From contig CAMAPQ010000027.1 in NCBI GenBank assembly GCA_945860125.1, positions 1 through 32,136 of the forward strand: a stretch of 32,136 nucleotides of DNA, in the 5' to 3' direction. Made by a program: the position numbers and the translations under genes. The stretch comes from Klebsiella pneumoniae. GTDB taxonomy: Bacteria; Pseudomonadota; Gammaproteobacteria; Pseudomonadales; CAMAPQ01. The notes beneath the pieces were generated by a model, which searched no databases, had not been told where the DNA came from, and saw only the letters and a program-made list of their open reading frames with translations. Positions 19,057-27,650 of this stretch are shown one piece after another (within the stretch, counting starts at the first letter, position 1; the number at the start of each line of letters is the position of its first letter).

Positions 19057-19635
19057 ATGAATAATGAAAAAAAAGACGATAAAATCGATGAAAATCATCT
19101 TGCTCAAGTATATCGAGAGGCCGATTTATTGTGGGATAAAATTGCGGTGCAAGCAGCCATACAAAAAATGGCAAAAGATGTCTCGCAGGTTTTAGAAGAT
19201 CAAAATCCATTGGTTATTTGTGTGATGAATGGTGGGCTTTTTTTGACATCGCATTTAACGCTTGGGCTTAATTTCCCCTTGGAAATTGATTATCTACACG
19301 CCTCGCGCTATCGCGGGGAAACACATGGCGGTAGTATAAAGTGGTTAGTGAAGCCTGAGCGTAGCTTTGAGAATCGCACGGTGTTGGTGGTGGATGATAT
19401 TTTAGATGAGGGTTATACCTTGGCTGCAATTATTCAGTTTTTTGAGAGTCAGAATGTTAAGAAAGTGTATACCGCTGTACTCGTGAATAAACGCCATAAT
19501 CGTAAAGCGCAGCCTAATTGGCAGCCAGATTTTGTGGGGCTTGAGGTTGAAGACCGTTATGTTTTTGGCTTTGGTATGGATTATAAAAATTATTGGCGCA
19601 ATGTGCCTGGTATTTATGCGGTGAAAGAAGCATGA
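19057..19635 (+). CDS. Hypoxanthine-guanine phosphoribosyltransferase family protein
   Basis: VICVMNGGLFLTSHL, DYLHASRYRGETHGG, PRPP motif VLVVDDILDEGYTL, DFVGLEVEDRYVFGFGMDY. Upstream start ambiguous (18988 in the ORF track). Confidence 0.9.
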   Translation: MNNEKKDDKIDENHLAQVYREADLLWDKIAVQAAIQKMAKDVSQVLEDQNPLVICVMNGGLFLTSHLTLGLNFPLEIDYLHASRYRGETHGGSIKWLVKPERSFENRTVLVVDDILDEGYTLAAIIQFFESQNVKKVYTAVLVNKRHNRKAQPNWQPDFVGLEVEDRYVFGFGMDYKNYWRNVPGIYAVKEA

Positions 19636-20438
19636 TCGATTTTGCAATTATAGGCGGTACAGGTTTAAATCGTTTATTTGAAGGCTGTTCTGTGGAGGAG
19701 CTTATCGTGAGCACGCCGTTTGGTGCATGCTCTGCACCGATTCAGAAGAGTGTTTTGTTTTCTAAAGGTGCGCAGGTTTCTAAAGATCTAGAGAAGAGTG
19801 CGTCCGTGGGGAAAACTGTGGTTTTTCTAGCAAGACACGGTCAGCCTCACACCATCCCACCTCACTTAGTGAATTATCGTGCAAATTTAATGGCGCTAAA
19901 GCAATTATCTGTAAAATCAATTATTGCAATTAACGCAGTAGGGGGTATTCATGCTGATATGTGTAAAGCACCGCATATTGTGATTCCTCATCAGATTATT
20001 GATTATTCTTATGGCAGAGCACATACCTATTCAGGGTGCGATGTAACAGTTGAATTAAATCATTTACAGCATATTGATTTTACGCACCCTTTTGATCTTA
20101 CTTTAAGAGAAAAACTCATTGCTCAGCTAAACAAAACAACGCTTTCTCACAGTTCTTTTGGTGTCTATGGTTGTACCCAAGGGCCTAGGCTTGAAACGAC
20201 GGCAGAAATTAAGAGAATGCAGCGTGATGGTTGCGATATTGTGGGTATGACGATGATGCCGGAAGCGGCGCTTGCGCGTGAGTTAAATATTCCTTACGCG
20301 GCTATTTGTTTGGTTGTAAACCCTGCGGCTGGTTTAAGTGAAACTGAAATTACGATGGATGATATTAAAAAAGCAGTCGATGTGGGTATGAGTCAAGTGG
20401 TTGATCTTGTAGTGAGATTGATTGAGGCAGAAGTTTAA
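19632..20438 (+). CDS. Purine phosphorylase, probable S-methyl-5'-thioinosine phosphorylase
   Basis: ATG overlaps the upstream stop (ATGA); IIGGTGL, GGIHADMCKAPHIVIPHQIIDYSYGR, GCTQGPRLETTAEIKRM, VGMTMMPEAALARELNIPYA. Confidence 0.87.
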   Translation: MIDFAIIGGTGLNRLFEGCSVEELIVSTPFGACSAPIQKSVLFSKGAQVSKDLEKSASVGKTVVFLARHGQPHTIPPHLVNYRANLMALKQLSVKSIIAINAVGGIHADMCKAPHIVIPHQIIDYSYGRAHTYSGCDVTVELNHLQHIDFTHPFDLTLREKLIAQLNKTTLSHSSFGVYGCTQGPRLETTAEIKRMQRDGCDIVGMTMMPEAALARELNIPYAAICLVVNPAAGLSETEITMDDIKKAVDVGMSQVVDLVVRLIEAEV

Positions 20439-20444
20439 TAATAA

Positions 20445-20990
20445 ATGACAGATCTTGCGCTTCTCATGCAAATTTTTGATGCGCTTTTTTTAAAGTCATT
20501 CAACACCAAATTAATTAATGGTATTGAGCATAATGGATTAGGCCATGAGCCGCTTTATTTGCCAGCGGGTAATGGTGCTTCTTTTGCTCGCATTATTTTT
20601 GCCCATGGTTTTTTTGCAAGCGCGTTACATGAAGTTGCGCATTGGTGTTTGGCGGGCCGTGAGCGCAGACAAAAAATTGATTTTGGTTATTGGTATGCGC
20701 CTGATGGTAGAACAGCTAATGAGCAAAAATGCTTTGAAAAAGTGGAAATTAAACCGCAAAGTTTAGAGTGGATTTTTTCTAAGGCGTGTCAGAAACCTTT
20801 TCGCGTTAGTGTCGATAATTTAAATGAAACGTTAGAAATAGATGGCACTTTTTTTAAAGAAAGTCTTGTGTTGCAAACATATTGTTTTTTAGACGGAGGC
20901 TTGCCTGAGCGAGCTTCTATATTTGCTGAAGCACTAGCAGGCCAGTTTGGCGGTGTTGCTTATAAAAATAAGCAACAATATTTATTGTGA
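20445..20990 (+). CDS. epmC: Elongation factor P hydroxylase (EpmC/YfcM)
   Basis: FASALHEVAHWCLAGRERRQKIDFGYWYAPDGRTANEQKCFEKVEIKPQSLEW. Confidence 0.9.
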   Translation: MTDLALLMQIFDALFLKSFNTKLINGIEHNGLGHEPLYLPAGNGASFARIIFAHGFFASALHEVAHWCLAGRERRQKIDFGYWYAPDGRTANEQKCFEKVEIKPQSLEWIFSKACQKPFRVSVDNLNETLEIDGTFFKESLVLQTYCFLDGGLPERASIFAEALAGQFGGVAYKNKQQYLL

Positions 20991-21045
20991 GTGATATTGA
21001 GGTGTAGGGCTGCGCCTTCCTAAGGTGTGTCTGTTCGTCTCTTTT

Positions 21046-21894
21046 TTACTCTTTTTGGACCATTTTAACAGCCAGGTGGTATCCATCAATGTCAGGCTGT
21101 CCTTCGGGATTACCTTGCGAGAAGTAAATGTCGCCATCGTATGCTTTCCCATCAATGAGTAACTGTCCATTTGAAAAAGAGATTTTCGAGTTTTCGTCGA
21201 TATTGCTTATAACATTGGGCAGAAACATTAATAGCGGTCCACCGTTTTGATCTAGAGAAACAGCTGTTTGACCTCTTAATGCGTTGAGCTCTTTAACTCT
21301 GACAACAACCGGCCGTAATTTTTTTGGTTTACTATCTGTACTATGTTTTAAAACATCAGTGATATGCCTCATTGTTATAAGAAATGAAGTTATAATAAAG
21401 ATATTAACCCGCACACCTTTCTCTAAAAGAGTTGCTAAATGCGATCCGCACTCAGGATCAACAGCATCATTTTTATCGAGTTCAGCTGAGGCGACGATCA
21501 TGGAAAAAACACCGTTAGGATCAGTACCGATATAGAGAGCTTCTCCAGCATTAAGTCCGTCTAGGCCGCCGATTTCAATAAAGCCAATAACCGTTAATCC
21601 ATTATTAATCTGAACACTGCTGTCTACTTTGTTGCCTTCACTATCAAAAGCTTCGTACTTGCCAGATTGAGTGTTTTTCTTGATTGTGTAGTCTTGATTG
21701 TTATAGGTAAATTCGTAAATGCCACCATTTTTCAAAAAATCCTGGATGCCGTTAACGGTCGTTGGCTGATCAGGTTTAGCCTCAGCAGGTACATCGATTG
21801 GCGCCTCTACCGTCTCAAGAGGGATCATGCTGAGATTGCTCTGTAAGTTTGAGTCGTCAACACGATGATCTGTAGGGGGTGTGTAAATGTTCAT
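21046..21894 (-). CDS. Hypothetical protein
   Basis: 282 aa ORF with consistent amino-acid composition; no family recognised; one central hydrophobic stretch VNIFIITSFLITM. Confidence 0.6.
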   Translation of the reverse strand: MNIYTPPTDHRVDDSNLQSNLSMIPLETVEAPIDVPAEAKPDQPTTVNGIQDFLKNGGIYEFTYNNQDYTIKKNTQSGKYEAFDSEGNKVDSSVQINNGLTVIGFIEIGGLDGLNAGEALYIGTDPNGVFSMIVASAELDKNDAVDPECGSHLATLLEKGVRVNIFIITSFLITMRHITDVLKHSTDSKPKKLRPVVVRVKELNALRGQTAVSLDQNGGPLLMFLPNVISNIDENSKISFSNGQLLIDGKAYDGDIYFSQGNPEGQPDIDGYHLAVKMVQKE

Positions 21895-22103
21895 TATTTC
21901 CTCTTCTTTACTTTTAATTTATTCGATAACTACTCCCCACCCAAGCATTCAATGCAGGCCAAGTCTCATACAGAATCAGACCTTAATTTAGCGAATTTAC
22001 ATTTATGCTGCTATCACTTTCCGTATGGAATTGTGTTAACTTTTATTAAGATTCAGTTGCAAAATATTACGTCGATGCGCGGCAAAGCACGTTTCAGGAC
22101 GAA

Positions 22104-22187
22104 TATAGACCCAAAATAATTGGAATCACGGTGAGGCGGCAAGCAAGTGAACACCACGAGCATAGATAAACTATGTGATTGGGGTGC
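22104..22187 (+). repeat. Family B repeat, right side degraded (B3)
   Basis: tatagacccaaaataattggaatcacggtgaggcggcaagcaagtgaacaccacgagcatagataaactatgtgattggggtg; the right arm is not recognisable beyond this. Confidence 0.9.
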
Positions 22188-22227
22188 TTGATCTTCGTCA
22201 GCGTAGGACGCTTGACTTGAAGGGGGA

Positions 22228-22785
22228 TTATCTGCCATTTCTTAAACTATAAGACGCAGAGGCTGCCTGTTCTTCGGTGATTTTAGCGTGGCGTATGCGA
22301 ATATCGCCTGAACTAATATCAAACGCAATATTGCGATGCCCTGTGCTACCCGTATCTTCTTTGCTGATTTTGAAGCCATGCTGAGCCATGAGTTTATGCG
22401 CAGCTTCTATATTTTTTTTCCCGATGTCACTGTTTGTTCTTTTGCTTTTTATTTGTCCTGGAAACATATCTCCACCGCCAAATATTTTAATAATATATTC
22501 AACTGGGTTGGATCTTCGTCTCATCATTTCCATTAAAAATAAAGAAAAGGCTTCATCGGCATATTTACTATCAATTTTACCTTCAGGAACAAGATCAATA
22601 TCATCAAATACTTGATGTCTGCTAGGCAATAAATAGTGGCATATTCCGCCTATTTTTTTTGTCGGATGCCACGCTATTACAGCAATACTTGAACCTAATG
22701 TTGTTCTAACACGATTTAACTCATCGCCAAAGAAAAAGTCACCAGGTGCCAGGAAAATATCATTAATTGCTTGCGGTTCAGTCAT
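22228..22785 (-). CDS. cheD: CheD-family chemoreceptor glutamine deamidase homologue with catalytic-site substitution
   Basis: LAPGDFFFGDELNRVRTTLGSSIAVIAWHP, GGICHYLLPSR, IKIFGGGDMF, IGKKNIEAAHKLMAQHGF; family position LGSC reads LGSS. Confidence 0.85.
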   Translation of the reverse strand: MTEPQAINDIFLAPGDFFFGDELNRVRTTLGSSIAVIAWHPTKKIGGICHYLLPSRHQVFDDIDLVPEGKIDSKYADEAFSLFLMEMMRRRSNPVEYIIKIFGGGDMFPGQIKSKRTNSDIGKKNIEAAHKLMAQHGFKISKEDTGSTGHRNIAFDISSGDIRIRHAKITEEQAASASYSLRNGR

Positions 22786-22824
22786 AATTTTACTGTGATA
22801 TATAAAATGATTATTTTAAGTCTC

Positions 22825-22951
22825 TATACCCTTCGTACTTGAAAACACGGCATTGTTGGCAGCTCTCGTTCACCCCAATCACATAGTCTATCTATGCTCA
22901 TGGGGTTCTCTCCCTTGCCGCCTCCCCGTGATTCCAATTACTTTGGGTATA
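22825..22951 (-). repeat. Family B palindromic repeat, full length (B4)
   Basis: tatacccttcgtacttgaaaacacggcattgttggcagc...cctccccgtgattccaattactttgggtata; 127 bp, reverse orientation relative to B2. Confidence 0.95.
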
Positions 22952-23113
22952 TAATAAAGCTTAGCAGTTGTTAATCAGAATCAAATTTTTTATTGGTTTT
23001 ATTGGTTTTTAATGAGGTGATGACTAAATGATAGTCTATGCATTTGCCTTATAAATACCTATTATTGTTTTTGGTGTCATGTGGGGAAGAATCAGTAAAG
23101 GTAGTTTTTTTGT

Positions 23114-24118
23114 ATGGCTTCTCGTTTTAAATACAGTTTAATTTTTGTTGTTCCGCTCGCTCTTTTTTTTGTCGGTTGTGATTCTACAAAAAATGATCAG
23201 CTGACTTCGCTCTATGCGCAAGATAGCGGTGCTTTAGAGGGATTGGGCGAAGTGCTTACGCTGCAAAAACTACCTAATAGCATCATATTAAAAGAATATG
23301 CGCAGTGGATTGCTGCAAATCGTCCGGAATTTTCAGGCATTGCGAATGCCTTGGTAAGCGAGTCTTCTGCTGACGGCCAGCTTTTTTCTAGTTTAAAAAA
23401 TCGCCTAGAAAAAGCAAAAAATACAGAAGCTTTTTCTAGCTGGCAATTACAGTATCAAGAATTACAAGCTTTATCCGTTGCCTTGAATCCTGCTGAATTT
23501 AATCGGGCACTCATGGATCCTATTAATGTGCTGGCTGATTTATCACAAGGTAAGTTGCCGCGAATAAGTTCAGGTGCAAGCTTGGGTGAGCCTGACGCTC
23601 ACACTGATACAGGCGATGCAAGTAAGCCTGCTGTGGCGAAGGATTTAGTGGGTAATGCTAACTATGGTTCTTGGGCTCAAGACGCTTCTGGGAATACTTT
23701 TTGGGAGTGGTATGGGAAATATGCTCTTTTTTCTCAGGCGATGAATGGTGCGCGTTTTTTATTTCAGGATTGGGCGGGCGGCAGAGGTAGTAATTATTAT
23801 CGTGATCGAGGGCGCGATATTTTTACTTCGCCAGATGCAAGGCAAAGACAAGAGCAAGTTATTGATCAAAAAAGACAGCAATCCCATCAATCTGGCCAGC
23901 CTTTTCGCTCACCTTTTAAGAGTGAATACAGTAAGAAAACATCGTCTTCTTATGATCAATCTTCTAATCAAGCAGCCTCTGGAAATAAGCCTTTTGCTAG
24001 CGAGTATAGTAAAGAGAAAAAACAGCCTTTAGTTCAACGGAAAAACCAAAGTTATTCTAGTAGTCGTTATTCAGGTCGCAGTCGTTTTCGTGGTTCTTTT
24101 AGTTCAAGAAGAAGATAG
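23114..24118 (+). CDS. Putative lipoprotein with Ser/Arg-rich disordered C-terminus
   Basis: Signal with lipobox-like FFVGC; tail SYSSSRYSGRSRFRGSFSSRRR; duplicated F[KA]SEYSK motif; first gene of the PspA/DUF350 cluster. Confidence 0.7.
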   Translation: MASRFKYSLIFVVPLALFFVGCDSTKNDQLTSLYAQDSGALEGLGEVLTLQKLPNSIILKEYAQWIAANRPEFSGIANALVSESSADGQLFSSLKNRLEKAKNTEAFSSWQLQYQELQALSVALNPAEFNRALMDPINVLADLSQGKLPRISSGASLGEPDAHTDTGDASKPAVAKDLVGNANYGSWAQDASGNTFWEWYGKYALFSQAMNGARFLFQDWAGGRGSNYYRDRGRDIFTSPDARQRQEQVIDQKRQQSHQSGQPFRSPFKSEYSKKTSSSYDQSSNQAASGNKPFASEYSKEKKQPLVQRKNQSYSSSRYSGRSRFRGSFSSRRR

Positions 24119-24133
24119 CAGGTAGTAAAATTT

Positions 24134-25036
24134 ATGAGTTGGATGCAAAATTATTTTTTAGATTTATGGACGCTTGTATTGGTGATTGTTGATTGCGCCA
24201 TTGCATTAGGCTTGCTGCTTTTGTTGCGTGCAATGATGGGCATTTTTTTTGGTGTAAATACTTATCATGAGTTATCTGTAAAGGATAATCATGCTTTTGG
24301 CTTGATGTTTGGTGGTGCCATATTATCCCAGATGATTGTTTTACAGGGGGTTGTTTCAGGTGGTTCAACATCAGGCGATTTAGTCTCCGAAATTTTTTAC
24401 GTCGCGCTATATGGCTTAATGGGGATGCTTTTAATAAAAGCAGGGCGGGCAATACAGGATTATTGGACGTTAAAGTTGATTTCTATTAAGAAAGAAATTG
24501 AACAAAATAATTTATCTGTTGCCTGCGTTGATGTTGCTAATGCGCTTTCAACGGCGCTTATCTTACAGAGTGTATTAAAATGGGAATCGCTAACGGGTAT
24601 TCGCGGTATTTTTGAAGTATTAGTAGGTTTTGTTTTTTCCCAGGGTGCTTTGTTTTTAATGATGTTTATTCGCTTCAAACAGTTTGCGGATAAACATCCA
24701 GGCATGACTTTGCCTTTAGCGTTTAAGCAAAATCATCTCTCGCTTGGTGTGAGATATTTAGGTCAAACAGTGGGCGCAGCTGTGGCTTTGACAGCTGTTC
24801 AAAGTATTTTTGTCGTTTCAAGCGCTTTCTTTTTAACCGATATGGTATGGTGGGTGTTACTATGTCTTATCATATTAAGTTTGCATTTTTTATTAAATAT
24901 TGGTGTTAAACGTATTTTGTTAGGGGATTTACCTTTAGATAAAGAAATTGTTCAAGAGCATAACGTGGGGCTTGCTTTCGTTGAGGCGGGCTTATCTTTA
25001 GGTGTTGGTATATTAATTGTCGCTTTGTTTAGTTAG
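24134..25036 (+). CDS. DUF350-family membrane protein (YjfL-like, duplicated)
   Basis: Eight or so hydrophobic segments in two similar halves; KDNHAFGLMFGGAILSQMIVLQGVVSG and QEHNVGLAFVEAGLSLGVGILI. Confidence 0.8.
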   Translation: MSWMQNYFLDLWTLVLVIVDCAIALGLLLLLRAMMGIFFGVNTYHELSVKDNHAFGLMFGGAILSQMIVLQGVVSGGSTSGDLVSEIFYVALYGLMGMLLIKAGRAIQDYWTLKLISIKKEIEQNNLSVACVDVANALSTALILQSVLKWESLTGIRGIFEVLVGFVFSQGALFLMMFIRFKQFADKHPGMTLPLAFKQNHLSLGVRYLGQTVGAAVALTAVQSIFVVSSAFFLTDMVWWVLLCLIILSLHFLLNIGVKRILLGDLPLDKEIVQEHNVGLAFVEAGLSLGVGILIVALFS

Positions 25037-25088
25037 TAAAAAGGCATGCTTTTATTGGTTTTTTTATTGTAATTTTTTGAGGTAGTTT

Positions 25089-25787
25089 ATGAGTTTATTG
25101 AAGAAAATCTTAACAGCAATTCGTGGTGGTGTGCGTGAGGCAGGAGAGTCAGTGGTTGATGCTAATGCGCTACGTATTTATGAGCAGGAAATTTCTGAAG
25201 CAGAAGGTGAAATTAAAAAAGCGAAAAGTGATTTGACAGAAGTAATGGCGAAAGAAATGCAGTCAACGCGAGAAGTAGAACGCATTAAAGCTGAGATAAA
25301 AAGACATGAAACGTATGCAGAGCAAGCGCTGGCTAAAGGTGAAGAAGCCTTAGCCTTAGAAGTAGCTGAGAAGATTGCTGGTCTTGAAACAGATTTATCT
25401 GCACAAGTTGAAAGTTTGGCGCGCTTTACTTCCCATGTTGCAAGATTGAAAGAGTTAATTAAAAAGAGCGAAAAATTAATTATAGATCATCAGCGTCAGT
25501 TATCTTTAGTGAAAACAACTGAAACAGTGCAGCGTGCAACAGCTTCGATTACAGAAAATTTTTCAAACTCTAATGCTGATTTAATGAGCGCTAAAGAATC
25601 TTTAGAAAGAATTAAAAAGCGTCAGGAAGATTTTGATGATCGCCTCAAAGCAGGTGAAGCACTCGCAAGTGAGTTTTCGGATCAAAGCCTTGAAGATAAA
25701 CTAAAACAAGCAGGTATTCGTTCTGGCAATGCGAGTGATGCTAATGCTGTACTTGCTCGTTTAAAAGCTAAAAATCAATCTGTGTAG
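25089..25787 (+). CDS. PspA/IM30-family protein (YjfJ-like)
   Basis: Long coiled-coil; ANALRIYEQEISEAEGEIKKAKSDLTEVMAKEM, AEQALAKGEEALALEVAEKIAGLE. Confidence 0.85.
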   Translation: MSLLKKILTAIRGGVREAGESVVDANALRIYEQEISEAEGEIKKAKSDLTEVMAKEMQSTREVERIKAEIKRHETYAEQALAKGEEALALEVAEKIAGLETDLSAQVESLARFTSHVARLKELIKKSEKLIIDHQRQLSLVKTTETVQRATASITENFSNSNADLMSAKESLERIKKRQEDFDDRLKAGEALASEFSDQSLEDKLKQAGIRSGNASDANAVLARLKAKNQSV

Positions 25788-25837
25788 AGCTGCAAAACTA
25801 CCCAGCTTTGTTATTGCGCTTCGTCGTACGATTTGTA
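25786..25837 (+). repeat. Family A repeat, truncated left half (A4)
   Basis: (t)agagctgcaaaactacccagctttgttattgcgcttcgtcgtacgatttgta aligns with the left half of A1-A3; the first few bases are shared with the upstream stop codon. Confidence 0.82.
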
Positions 25838-25850
25838 ATGAGATAATTTC

Positions 25851-26552
25851 ATGCTTCATATACTTAAAACCCTTTTTAAGGGTAGGGCGTCAGCTGGCAA
25901 AACAGTAAGCGCGCCAGACGTTACTGCGTTACAGACGCCTTCTTTTCATCCTAAAGATATTCTAGAATTAACAGATAGTTTTGATTTGCCTATTCTTTTG
26001 CGTGGCCAAACTTTTACGATTATGGGCGCGCATACTTTTCAGTTTGAAGATTGGAATAAAACTGAATTTTTACTTTCGTCCGCGCAGGGCATTAAAGTAG
26101 AAATGACGGTTGATGAATCAGAAGGCGATGTTTTTTTTGGTTTTTTTAGGACGATTTCAAAGTCTGAAGTGGAAAAGTTATTTGATTTAGATGAGTTTTC
26201 TCGTATTTTTGATGAGATAGGTGAGCTTACTATACAGCCTAAAATTCAGGAAGTTGATTTTACAAATGAATGGTTTGGTTGGATTGACGCTTCATACCAT
26301 CGTATTTTTAATCAAGTACGTGGTTCTTTTTATGCCACGGCTTCTTATGAAAAAGCACCTTATGAAAAGGACAACCGTAACTTAGTGATTCCCTCTTTTA
26401 CGAATGAGGGTGAAGCATTTGATTATTATTATCTTGAAAGTGATAATCAAAAAAGTGCAATTGAAATAGATGTATATCCGTCAGGTCGTACAGAGGTACG
26501 TTTAGTATGTTTTCTTGGCGCCTCAGTATTTAAATCAATCTGGCATGCTTAA
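25851..26552 (+). CDS. DUF2491-family protein (YjfK-like)
   Basis: Position after PspA/DUF350 genes; GSFYATASYEKAPYEKDNRNLVIPSFTNEGEAFDYYYLESDNQKSAIEIDVYPSGRTEVRL. Confidence 0.7.
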   Translation: MLHILKTLFKGRASAGKTVSAPDVTALQTPSFHPKDILELTDSFDLPILLRGQTFTIMGAHTFQFEDWNKTEFLLSSAQGIKVEMTVDESEGDVFFGFFRTISKSEVEKLFDLDEFSRIFDEIGELTIQPKIQEVDFTNEWFGWIDASYHRIFNQVRGSFYATASYEKAPYEKDNRNLVIPSFTNEGEAFDYYYLESDNQKSAIEIDVYPSGRTEVRLVCFLGASVFKSIWHA

Positions 26553-26584
26553 AATCAATGCCGTTTCCAGTTTAAAGGTTCAAC

Positions 26585-26983
26585 ATGAAACACGACGATT
26601 TACCTAAAACAGAAAAAGGGTGGGAAGCGCAATTATCAAAAGAGGAATATCACGTACTCAGAAAAAAAGGCACAGAGGCGCCTTTTACAGGTGAGTATTG
26701 GAATCATTTTGATCTGGGTGTTTATAATTGTCGTGGCTGTGGAGAATCACTTTTTACCTCTGAAGATAAATTTGATGCAGGGTGCGGTTGGCCTAGTTTT
26801 TCTAATGAGGTAGGGCAAGAAAAGGTTAAAAAAAAGCAGGATATAACGCATGGCATGGTTCGTACTGAGATTCTGTGCGCGCGCTGTGAGGGGCATTTAG
26901 GTCATGTTTTTAACGATGGCCCTGATCCTACTGGTTTAAGGTATTGTGTAAATTCTGCGTCTATTAAATTTAAAGCTAATTAA
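26585..26983 (+). CDS. msrB: Peptide-methionine (R)-S-oxide reductase MsrB
   Basis: CRGCGESLF, GCGWPSF, VRTEILCARCEGHLGHVFNDGP, RYCVNSASI; both CxxC zinc pairs intact. Confidence 0.97.
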   Translation: MKHDDLPKTEKGWEAQLSKEEYHVLRKKGTEAPFTGEYWNHFDLGVYNCRGCGESLFTSEDKFDAGCGWPSFSNEVGQEKVKKKQDITHGMVRTEILCARCEGHLGHVFNDGPDPTGLRYCVNSASIKFKAN

Positions 26984-27006
26984 TTCTTTTTTTGCCGTTA
27001 AGCGCA

Positions 27007-27573
27007 TTAAGATTTGCTTAAAACTTTCCAAGCAGAATGAATTTTCTTAAACATATCTTCATTGCCTGAAGGTCGATCTGGATGAAACTGCATACATAAT
27101 TTGCGATACGTTTTCTTGATGAGTTCTTCAGAGGCCTCAGAAGAAAGCGCAAATAACGCAAGCGCTTCATTTTTTTCTTTTTCATTGATTTTATTCCAAA
27201 ATTGGTAAAGCCAATCTTCAACGTCTGATTCTTTAATAGATGTCCAATAAGATAAATCAAGATAAAAATGCATCAGCCGATCAATGGGGGATAAACCGCT
27301 ATGGCCTGGAACATAATCAATAAACTTAATGTTGAGTGCTGAAATAAATAGATCTTGTTTTTTTTGTAATTGCGCCAGTTTAATATGATAAAGCAGGTGA
27401 AATATTAGAAAATGGATACGAAATAATATAAGTGGTTGGTTTAAACTATTATCGCCAAAAGATAGCACGCCTTCTTGTTGCAAAAGGTGAATCAATTGAT
27501 ATTCTGTTATCCCGTTTGGATGGGTTTCTAAGATAGAATAGATTGCCTTTTTAATATCGATTAAAGAAAACAT
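27007..27573 (-). CDS. DnaJ-related protein with C-terminal J domain
   Basis: C-terminal ALALFALSSEASEELIKKTYRKLCMQFHPDRPSGNEDMFKKIHSAWKVLSKS with intact HPD; ATG 27573 preferred to the ATT-initiated ORF-track start. Confidence 0.85.
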   Translation of the reverse strand: MFSLIDIKKAIYSILETHPNGITEYQLIHLLQQEGVLSFGDNSLNQPLILFRIHFLIFHLLYHIKLAQLQKKQDLFISALNIKFIDYVPGHSGLSPIDRLMHFYLDLSYWTSIKESDVEDWLYQFWNKINEKEKNEALALFALSSEASEELIKKTYRKLCMQFHPDRPSGNEDMFKKIHSAWKVLSKS

Positions 27574-27650
27574 GAGTAGTCCCAATTCGCCTTCTCGTTG
27601 CTAATGCTTTTTTGAAGTACGCCGCAAAGTGATTGGAATTAATTTGGAAA

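Noticed and set aside
18986-19210. 74 aa minus-strand ORF and other short antisense ORFs (e.g. 19402-19647, 19514-19714, 22336-22615, 24132-24452)
   Set aside because: Each is antisense to or out of frame with a well-supported CDS.
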